From positions 1-6,639 of the forward strand of contig JAGBZZ010000167.1 of NCBI GenBank assembly GCA_017652965.1: a stretch of DNA of 6,639 nucleotides, in the 5' to 3' direction. The stretch is from Clostridia bacterium. GTDB taxonomy: Bacteria > Bacillota_A > Clostridia > Oscillospirales > CAG-272. A program made the position numbers and the translations under genes. This document shows positions 1 to 4,902 of the stretch, in pieces (the stretch's first letter is position 1; each line of letters begins with the position of its first letter). The notes beneath the pieces were generated by a model, which saw only the letters and a program-made list of their open reading frames with translations, was not told the origin of the DNA and made no database searches.

Positions 1-387
1 ATTCCCAAGGAGAGTAGAGAAGACCTCGCCAAGCCCCGAGGGAGCCGACTCTGCCCCCGGCGGGATCGTGAGCGGGACCTTGACCTTGAAGAGGAAGGAG
101 GCCACAACAGCGATCGCCGCGGCCAGGAAGGTCGTCAGCATATAAAAGAAGATCACCGTGCCAAAGCGCCGGCCGATGCCGCGGCCCGCCTTGGCGAGCG
201 AGGAGATCACAAGCACGAAAACAAGGATCGGTGCGATGGCCTTCAGGGCGCCCACAAACACGTTGCCGAGGATGGCAACAAAGGATGCCTGCGGCAAAAG
301 GAGGCCGAGGCAAACGCCGATCACAAGCCCGATGGCAATGCGCAGGATCAGCGGTGTGCGGATGTAAAAGCTCAGTACCTTTTTCAT
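1..387 (-). CDS. sstT: Serine/threonine:Na+ symporter SstT, N-terminal part (truncated by window edge)
   Basis: The minus strand stays open from an ATG at 387-385 to the left edge, giving 129 residues of a protein normally about 400 long. The start follows a GGAGGA Shine-Dalgarno (391-396) by three bases. The protein begins MKKVLSFYIRTPLILRIAIG. It has hydrophobic stretches at about residues 13-31, 43-64 and 76-98, fitting the first three membrane helices of the dicarboxylate/amino acid:cation symporter (DAACS) family. The segment FVGALKAIAPILVFVLVISS (44-63) closely matches the SstT signature as I recall it from Escherichia coli ([20 protein letters not shown]), and the following stretch ending in PSG also fits. 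Members import L-serine and L-threonine with Na+ across the cytoplasmic membrane. The substrate-binding hairpins lie beyond the window, so specificity rests on N-terminal similarity; another DAACS transporter is the alternative. It is divergent from the rubrerythrin gene and has its own promoter. Confidence 0.88.
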   Translation of the reverse strand, partial: MKKVLSFYIRTPLILRIAIGLVIGVCLGLLLPQASFVAILGNVFVGALKAIAPILVFVLVISSLAKAGRGIGRRFGTVIFFYMLTTFLAAAIAVVASFLFKVKVPLTIPPGAESAPSGLGEVFSTLLGN

Positions 388-417
388 AAATCCTCCGAAT
401 GTATACAAGATACCTTC

Positions 418-446
418 ATCATAGCATAAAAAATACCGTATGGCAA
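418..446 (-). promoter_or_regulatory. sstT promoter (minus strand)
   Basis: Read on the minus strand, a -35 TTGCCA (446-441) and a -10 TATGAT (423-418) are separated by 17 bp. The -10 is preceded by TGC, making an extended -10. The predicted transcript would have a leader of roughly 25 bases before the sstT ATG at 387, containing only the Shine-Dalgarno. No operator-like repeat is evident around it. Confidence 0.75.
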
Positions 447-586
447 GCATCCGCGCATCTTTTCTTTTCCTGTGGGCGGCGTGCATCCCATCCCCCCAAA
501 AAACACGGTTGGCCTACCACCAAAAATCGGCATGGTAAGAACAAAACAACCGTCTTTTTCGGAAAAATATCGTCATTTTTAACGCT

Positions 587-605
587 ATCGAGAATTATTC
601 TCGAT
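587..605. promoter_or_regulatory. Perfect 19-bp palindrome, candidate PerR/Fur-family operator
   Basis: ATCGAGAATTATTCTCGAT is a perfect inverted repeat of two 9-bp arms around a single central T. It ends six bases before the -35 of the rubrerythrin promoter. The core AAT-N-ATT and the 7-1-7 symmetry match the layout of PerR and Fur boxes (for example TTATAATNATTATAA), although the outer bases are GC-richer than that consensus. It is upstream of a peroxide-detoxifying gene, a class controlled by PerR in clostridia. The palindrome is seen directly; the regulator's identity is inference. With no U-tract and only a one-base loop, it is not a terminator. Confidence 0.65.
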
Positions 606-611
606 TTCCTC

Positions 612-640
612 TTGACAATTCGTTCCCCCCGTGCTATACT
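612..640 (+). promoter_or_regulatory. Promoter of the rubrerythrin operon
   Basis: A consensus TTGACA (612-617) and TATACT (635-640) are separated by exactly 17 bp, with an extended TG two bases before the -10 (632-633). Transcription should start near 647, leaving about 50 bases of leader before the ATG at 697 with an AAAGGAG ribosome binding site at 682-688. A promoter this close to consensus is probably strong unless repressed, which fits a repressor site at the adjacent palindrome. Confidence 0.88.
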
Positions 641-696
641 GTTACCAGTGAGAGAGATCACAAACTACAACACATCTACATAAAGGAGTACTTACC

Positions 697-1248
697 ATGA
701 AAGCTTGGAAATGTTCTATCTGCGGTCAGATCGTTGAGGGCGAGCACGCCCCCGAAAAATGCCCCCTCTGCAAGGCCCCTGCCGAGAAGTTTACCGAGGT
801 CCTTGAGGAGGCCATGACCTGGGCCGCCGAGCATATTGTCGGCATCGGGAAGAAGGATGCCAGCGACGAGATCATCGCCGGTCTCCGTGCCAACTTCGAG
901 GGCGAATGCACCGAGGTCGGTATGTACCTGGCCATGGCCAGAGTGGCCCATCGGGAAGGCTATCCCGAGATCGGCCTGTACTGGGAGAAGGCCGCGTGGG
1001 AGGAGGCCGAGCACGCCGCCAAGTTTGCCGAGCTCCTCGGTGAGGTCGTGACCGACTCGACCAAGAAGAACCTTGAGATGCGTGTCGCCGCCGAGAACGG
1101 TGCCACCGCCGGTAAGTTTGAGCTTGCCAAGATGGCAAAGCTTGCAAACCTCGACGCGATCCACGACACCGTCCACGAAATGGCGCGTGACGAGGCCCGT
1201 CACGGCAAGGCATTTGAGGGGCTTCTTGAGAGATACTTCGGCAAATAA
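697..1248 (+). CDS. rbr: Reverse rubrerythrin (N-terminal rubredoxin, C-terminal diiron domain)
   Basis: A 183-residue cytosolic protein. Residues 1-35 form a rubredoxin-type iron site with cysteines C6, C9, C22 and C25 (CX2C-X12-CX2C, the short rubrerythrin-type spacing). Residues 40-183 form a ferritin-like four-helix diiron domain with the expected ligands: E70 in GECTE, E103-x-x-H106, E133 and E166-x-x-H169. Having the rubredoxin before rather than after the diiron domain is the 'reverse' rubrerythrin arrangement known from Clostridium acetobutylicum. Such proteins reduce H2O2 to water, taking electrons from NAD(P)H through a rubredoxin reductase. The start is set by AAAGGAG eight bases upstream. 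It is the first gene of a probable two-gene operon with the fused paralogue downstream; a palindrome and strong promoter lie upstream. Its diiron domain matches the downstream copy at 124 of 144 positions without gaps. The family is certain; peroxidase rather than another diiron activity is inferred from the family. Confidence 0.96.
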   Translation: MKAWKCSICGQIVEGEHAPEKCPLCKAPAEKFTEVLEEAMTWAAEHIVGIGKKDASDEIIAGLRANFEGECTEVGMYLAMARVAHREGYPEIGLYWEKAAWEEAEHAAKFAELLGEVVTDSTKKNLEMRVAAENGATAGKFELAKMAKLANLDAIHDTVHEMARDEARHGKAFEGLLERYFGK

Positions 1249-1265
1249 TTTAATAGCCAAAAATG

Positions 1266-1291
1266 AGGCCCGCGCAAAAAAGCGCGGGCCT
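1266..1291 (+). terminator. Intergenic GC-rich hairpin lacking a U-tract (attenuator-like or mRNA-stabilising)
   Basis: A perfect 10-bp stem (AGGCCCGCGC at 1266-1275 against 1282-1291) encloses a loop of six A residues. It starts 17 bases after the rubrerythrin stop codon. Only TTC follows the stem, so efficient intrinsic termination is doubtful. The ribosome binding site of the next gene begins four bases after it. A partial terminator, or a 3'-end protecting hairpin that lowers the second gene relative to the first, is the likely role. No separate promoter for the downstream gene is visible. Confidence 0.6.
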
Positions 1292-1295
1292 TCAC

Positions 1296-1301
1296 AAGGA
1301 G
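1296..1301 (+). promoter_or_regulatory. Shine-Dalgarno deciding the start of the fusion gene
   Basis: AAGGAG is six bases before the ATG at 1308. The frame contains two earlier ATGs. The one at 1263 would put its first codons inside the hairpin stem and has no Shine-Dalgarno. The one at 1302 abuts the AAGGAG with no spacing. The flavin-reductase domain also begins naturally at 1308 ([14 protein letters not shown]), so 1308 is chosen. Confidence 0.75.
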
Positions 1302-1307
1302 ATGCCT

Positions 1308-2504
1308 ATGAATACGAAAGCCACGTATCACCTCACCTACGGCGTTTATCTTCTCTCTGCACGCGAGGGGGACAGAGATAACGCGTGTATCATCAACACG
1401 GCCGTTCAGGTGGCGAACAATCCCGTGCGTATTTCCATCGCCGTGATCAAGGGCGGTCTTACCCACGATATGATCATGCGCACCGGGCTTTGCACCCTCT
1501 CTGCCATTACAGAGGAGGCCGATTTTTCGCTATTTTCGCACTTCGGCATGAAAAGCGGCAGGGACACCGACAAATTCCGCGATTTTTCCGACGTAGCGCG
1601 GGATAAGAGCGGCCTTCTGTATCTGACTGCACATGCCAGCGCCTATATGACGCTGAAGGTGACAGAGAGTCATGACCTTGGCAGCCATACCCTCTTTATC
1701 GGCGAGGTGATCGACAGTGAGCTGATCGCCCCCGGCCGCGACTGCACCTATACCTATTATCAGACGGTCATCAAGGCCATGGCCCCCAAGCCCGCCGCGA
1801 CTCACGGCTTCCGCTGTACTGTGTGCGGTTACGTCTATGAGGGGGATGCCCTGCCCGAGGGCTACCTCTGCCCTCTTTGCAAGCACGGGGCTGAGGATTT
1901 TATGAAAATTTGCGAGGAGGACGCAAGCCCTGCCCCTGCCGCACCCGCGGCCGAGGGTGGCTACGTGTGCAGCATATGCGGCTACGTCCACAAGGGGGAT
2001 ACGCCCCCCGAGTCCTGCCCGCTTTGCCACGCCGCCGCCGATAAGTTCACCGCTACCAAGGAGGGTGGCATGACCTGGGCGGCCGAGCATATCGTGGGCA
2101 TTGGCAAGAAGGACGCAAGCGACGAGATCGTCGAGGGGCTTCGCGCCAATTTCCAGGGGGAATGCACCGAGGTTGGGATGTACCTGGCCATGGCACGCGT
2201 TGCCCACCGTGAGGGGCTGCCCGGGATCGGCGAATACTGGGAGAAGGCCTCGCGGGAGGAGGCCGAGCATGCCGCCAAGTTTGCCGAGCTGCTTGGCGAG
2301 GTAGTTACCGATTCGACCAAAAAGAACCTTGAGATGCGTGTGGCCGCCGAAAACGGCGCGACCGAGGGTAAGACCCGCCTTGCCGAGATGGCAAAAGCGC
2401 TGGGGCTGGATGCTATCCACGATACCGTCCACGAGATGGCGCGGGATGAGGCGCGCCACGGCAAAGCGCTGGCCGGGCTTCTTGCAAAGTATTTCAGCAA
2501 ATAA
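1308..2504 (+). CDS. Flavin reductase-rubredoxin-reverse rubrerythrin fusion (Hrb-revRbr)
   Basis: A 398-residue cytosolic fusion. Residues 1-160 are a flavin-reductase-like FMN-binding domain ([20 protein letters not shown] at about 26-45 is typical). Residues 168-200 are a first rubredoxin, C170/C173/C188/C191 with the X14 gap and CGYVYEGD signature. Together these two match the Hrb architecture (NAD(P)H-dependent rubredoxin) of acetogens such as Moorella. A Pro/Ala linker (about 207-218) joins a complete reverse rubrerythrin: second rubredoxin C221/C224/C237/C240 with an X12 gap, then a diiron domain at 255-398 with E285, E318-x-x-H321, E348 and E381-x-x-H384. All iron ligands of every domain are present, so nothing suggests decay. 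The inferred role is a self-contained NAD(P)H peroxidase, passing electrons from FMN through both rubredoxins to the diiron site. It is probably co-transcribed with the unfused paralogue 59 bases upstream. Domain assignments are strong; activity and nicotinamide preference are inferred. Confidence 0.93.
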   Translation: MNTKATYHLTYGVYLLSAREGDRDNACIINTAVQVANNPVRISIAVIKGGLTHDMIMRTGLCTLSAITEEADFSLFSHFGMKSGRDTDKFRDFSDVARDKSGLLYLTAHASAYMTLKVTESHDLGSHTLFIGEVIDSELIAPGRDCTYTYYQTVIKAMAPKPAATHGFRCTVCGYVYEGDALPEGYLCPLCKHGAEDFMKICEEDASPAPAAPAAEGGYVCSICGYVHKGDTPPESCPLCHAAADKFTATKEGGMTWAAEHIVGIGKKDASDEIVEGLRANFQGECTEVGMYLAMARVAHREGLPGIGEYWEKASREEAEHAAKFAELLGEVVTDSTKKNLEMRVAAENGATEGKTRLAEMAKALGLDAIHDTVHEMARDEARHGKALAGLLAKYFSK

Positions 2505-2527
2505 TTTTCCGCTTTGGCGGTATAAAG

Positions 2528-2554
2528 GAGTGGTTCGACCGAGCCACTCTTTTT
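2528..2554 (+). terminator. Intrinsic terminator of the rubrerythrin operon
   Basis: A 9-bp stem with one G-U pair (GAGTGGTTC at 2528-2536, GAGCCACTC at 2541-2549) closes a GACC tetraloop. Five T residues (2550-2554) follow, and upstream A residues can extend the stem. It lies 24 bases after the fusion gene's stop codon, so it should end the operon before the lipoprotein promoter at 2610. Confidence 0.85.
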
Positions 2555-2609
2555 GATATCTCCTTCACGCCAAGCTCCTCTCTTATCCCGCCGGAGTCCG
2601 AAAAACATA

Positions 2610-2638
2610 TTGCAATCCGAAAAAGACTGTGCTATACT
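2610..2638 (+). promoter_or_regulatory. Promoter of lipoprotein gene 1, with palindromic -35
   Basis: TTGCAA (2610-2615) and TATACT (2633-2638) are 17 bp apart, with the extended TGTGC before the -10. The -35 sits inside the 8-bp palindrome ATTGCAAT (2609-2616). Architecture and several flanking bases are repeated at the second lipoprotein gene. An AGGAGG ribosome binding site (2662-2667) follows eight bases before the ATG at 2676. Confidence 0.82.
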
Positions 2639-2675
2639 GAAAATAACAGCAAAAACTTTATAGGAGGATACCGTT

Positions 2676-4733
2676 ATGAAGCGTGTGCCGATCCTTTTTT
2701 CCCTACTGCTGATTCTGATCCTTATGCTTGCGGCCTGCGGCGAGACTGCGGGCACAACCCCTGCGGTCACCACGACGGGTGCCACCGCCACCACCACCGT
2801 GACGACCGCCACCACCACCGTGGCAACCACCACAGCCGCCCCTACCCCGGTTTCGAAAAACTACATCAAAGAGGTAACTACCATGAATTCCGGTTCTATC
2901 CGCATCACTCTTTGCGACGGTACCCGCCTGAACCTTGGCGATCTTCCGCTTCGTGAAGGCTACAACAGTGCAGACATTGCCTATAGCTTTGACAAGTATA
3001 CCGGCGTTTTGACCCTGACGATCACCGAAAGCGCCACCTTGAATATCGCCAACCGCCATCTCGGCACGGCAAAGGCGCCCACGGTTGTTTCCCTGCGTGA
3101 AAACGAAGGTATGCTGGAGTTCTCACATGACGGCGGGGCCACCTGGGAAAATCTTTGCGACGCCAAGACCGGCAGTGCGATCCCCGATTCCACACCTCTG
3201 CTTGACCTTGCCGAGATCCTCGGGATCGGTAAGACCGAGGCGGCCACCGGAGACAGCGTGACCCTGGTGATAAACGGCAACAGCCTCGGCATCCGTGCGC
3301 ACAATTGGGTGCGCGACGGCTATGATTACCTCAGCACCGCCGTCCTTCACGCAGACACGGTGAACGGCAACTTTATGATGAGCCGCTTTGACGAGATCCC
3401 CTCCTCTACCCCGCTTTCCTCGCTGTCTGTCTCGGCCTCCACGCTTTTCAAGGCCGCAAGCGACGAGATCCCCGCCATCAGCATGAACCACACCTACATC
3501 GCGGCGCGCCACGGCTATTACCTGATCTCGGCGATTCCGAACAACCTTGGGCTTTGCGAGGAGGATATCGGTGCGATCTTCACCCGTCAGAGCGACGGCC
3601 AGCGCTACGTCCTTGTCAAGATCCCCTCCGGTATGCTGTGGCTCTGCCCGTTTGACGATGAAGCCATGAAGACCGGAAACTTCGGCAAATACTCCTTTGG
3701 CACTACCGGGCTTTTGAAGAAGGGCGACGTCCTCAAGACCGAGGATCAGCTTTCTGTACCGCTTTCGTCGCTTACCGTGGCAGACGATGCCGTCCTGAAC
3801 CAATTCTACGTATCCACCAACCACGCAAAGCAGGCTATCCTTTTGAACGGGACCGAGGAGGTCGACACCGCCAAGGACGGGATCTATCAGGCCGAGTTTG
3901 TGGATATCTATGAGGAATACGACGTCATCTACCTCCCCGCGATGCTGGAGCATCTCATGGAGAATTTCGGCTTCAACACCAACGACTCTCAGCATGATGA
4001 GGAGATCAGCGCGGCGTATCTTACCTATGCCCACACCCACCGCTATCACAAGAACGGCTCGTATACCGTATATCAGACGGTCACCGTCCGAAGCGACCTG
4101 AAAAACGTGCATTACTACGGCGTCATGTCCATGGCCTTCCCCGGGGATTCGCACTACGTATACGCCCCCGGCTCCACCAACGTCGGCACGCCGACCCTGC
4201 AGGAAAACACCACCGTGGAGGCGCTTGGCGATTGGCACATCCGCAGTTACTATCAGTTGACCGATCCTATCGGCACCAAGGGGATGAACGTCGGCTACTA
4301 TCCCTACTTTGGCGTTGCCACCGACGAAAACCGCGAGGACGCCCTTGGCAACAAGGCGGGATACTCTGCCGGGCAGTGGTATCAGTCCCGCAAGATGTAT
4401 CCTTACCTCTTCATGAATCAGGATATGAAGGCGGGTGAAACCATCGACTTTATCGGCTACCACGTCCCGACGATTGCACTTGACGAGGATTTCTTCGCGG
4501 TCAACTGGTACTTTGTGGGGGACGAGATCTATCTCTCGCTTCACACCGACCATGCCGTTGACCGGCAGTTTGTCGCCCTGCCGAATTCCGACTATCTTTG
4601 CGGCCGTATCCTATCGATAGACGAGAGCTCGGAGAGCTTTACCGTCCACTCGGCCACCGTCACGGCAGAGGGGATCGAGGTTTCGACAAGCGGCGCAGGC
4701 TACGTGACCCTGAAGCTTACGCCCGCAGAATAA
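2676..4733 (+). CDS. Large Thr-rich-stalk lipoprotein of unknown function (paralogue 1)
   Basis: A 685-residue exported protein I do not recognise as a named family. Residues 1-20 are a lipoprotein signal (MKR, a hydrophobic core, lipobox LAAC) with lipidated C21, anchoring it to the outer face of the membrane. Residues 22-58 are a Thr/Ala/Val-rich spacer with a tandem 7-residue repeat. Residues 59-182 are probably beta-rich, with a GSIRITLCDGTRLNLG-type strand pattern and a later DGGATWENL segment. The rest (about 190-685) is a large, probably globular region with RHGYY (278-282), a segment around EFVDIYEEYDVIYLP (407-421) and RYHKNG. No catalytic signature, sortase motif or transmembrane anchor is visible. 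Start chosen by AGGAGG at eight-base spacing. It has its own promoter and terminator. The tandem downstream gene is a paralogue, about 83% identical over residues 59-182 and less so afterwards. Surface adhesion or glycan binding are possible but not shown. Confidence 0.88.
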   Translation: MKRVPILFSLLLILILMLAACGETAGTTPAVTTTGATATTTVTTATTTVATTTAAPTPVSKNYIKEVTTMNSGSIRITLCDGTRLNLGDLPLREGYNSADIAYSFDKYTGVLTLTITESATLNIANRHLGTAKAPTVVSLRENEGMLEFSHDGGATWENLCDAKTGSAIPDSTPLLDLAEILGIGKTEAATGDSVTLVINGNSLGIRAHNWVRDGYDYLSTAVLHADTVNGNFMMSRFDEIPSSTPLSSLSVSASTLFKAASDEIPAISMNHTYIAARHGYYLISAIPNNLGLCEEDIGAIFTRQSDGQRYVLVKIPSGMLWLCPFDDEAMKTGNFGKYSFGTTGLLKKGDVLKTEDQLSVPLSSLTVADDAVLNQFYVSTNHAKQAILLNGTEEVDTAKDGIYQAEFVDIYEEYDVIYLPAMLEHLMENFGFNTNDSQHDEEISAAYLTYAHTHRYHKNGSYTVYQTVTVRSDLKNVHYYGVMSMAFPGDSHYVYAPGSTNVGTPTLQENTTVEALGDWHIRSYYQLTDPIGTKGMNVGYYPYFGVATDENREDALGNKAGYSAGQWYQSRKMYPYLFMNQDMKAGETIDFIGYHVPTIALDEDFFAVNWYFVGDEIYLSLHTDHAVDRQFVALPNSDYLCGRILSIDESSESFTVHSATVTAEGIEVSTSGAGYVTLKLTPAE
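2787..2828 (+). repeat. Two tandem 21-bp units encoding the Thr-rich stalk
   Basis: Two in-frame copies (2787-2807 and 2808-2828) differ at two bases and encode ATTTVTT and ATTTVAT (residues 38-51). The second lipoprotein gene has a shorter, related Thr-rich stalk around 5026-5085, so the stalk length seems to change by copy number without breaking the frame. Confidence 0.8.
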
Positions 4734-4750
4734 GGCTATCACAAACCCCA

Positions 4751-4782
4751 AAAGGGGGCTGCCACACACGGCAGCCCCCTTT
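4751..4782 (+). terminator. Terminator of lipoprotein gene 1
   Basis: A perfect 13-bp stem (AAAGGGGGCTGCC against GGCAGCCCCCTTT) encloses the six-base loop ACACAC. It lies 17 bases after the stop codon. The terminal A-U pairs provide only three T residues, so the U-tract is short, but the very stable stem and its position support termination. A weaker possible hairpin (CGCCC at 4789-4793, GGGCG at 4806-4810) with a T6 run at 4813-4818 follows and might act as backup. Confidence 0.75.
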
Positions 4783-4832
4783 GCGATACGCCCCTTACAA
4801 AAAGCGGGCGCGTTTTTTAGCAAAAGAGCGTA

Positions 4833-4861
4833 TTGCAATACGGGAGTTTTTGTGCTATACT
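4833..4861 (+). promoter_or_regulatory. Promoter of lipoprotein gene 2, with a 14-bp palindrome over the -35
   Basis: TTGCAA (4833-4838) and TATACT (4856-4861) are 17 bp apart, with extended TGTGC before the -10. The -35 lies in the perfect 14-bp palindrome CGTATTGCAATACG (4829-4842), whose core is identical to that in the first lipoprotein promoter. AGGAG (4889-4893) precedes the ATG at 4903 by nine bases. Confidence 0.82.
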
Positions 4862-4902
4862 AGGCTTGGTATATATTAAATTTGTTATAGGAGACGTACA
4901 GT

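Noticed and set aside
399..683. Small frames on both strands in the sstT-rubrerythrin intergenic region
   Set aside because: They run through the divergent promoters and the palindrome, have no Shine-Dalgarno and show no recognisable protein features. I see nothing else in 447-586 that I can support.
1263..1307. Upstream ATGs (1263, 1302) as starts of the fusion gene
   Set aside because: The first lies in the hairpin region without a Shine-Dalgarno. The second touches the AAGGAG with no spacing. ATG at 1308 has proper spacing.
1530..2459. Minus-strand frame of 309 codons opposite the fusion gene, and a similar one at 676-1260 opposite the rubrerythrin
   Set aside because: They resemble each other only because the underlying rubrerythrin genes are duplicated. 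No ribosome binding site, promoter or recognisable domain.
2755..2850. ACC-rich repeats considered as a CRISPR array
   Set aside because: Units are contiguous without spacers and are in frame, encoding the Thr-rich stalk of a lipoprotein.
4789..4818. Second terminator hairpin before lipoprotein gene 2
   Set aside because: The stem is only 5 bp with a 12-base loop and two bases before the T-run; too weak to list as its own feature, so mentioned only as a possible backup.
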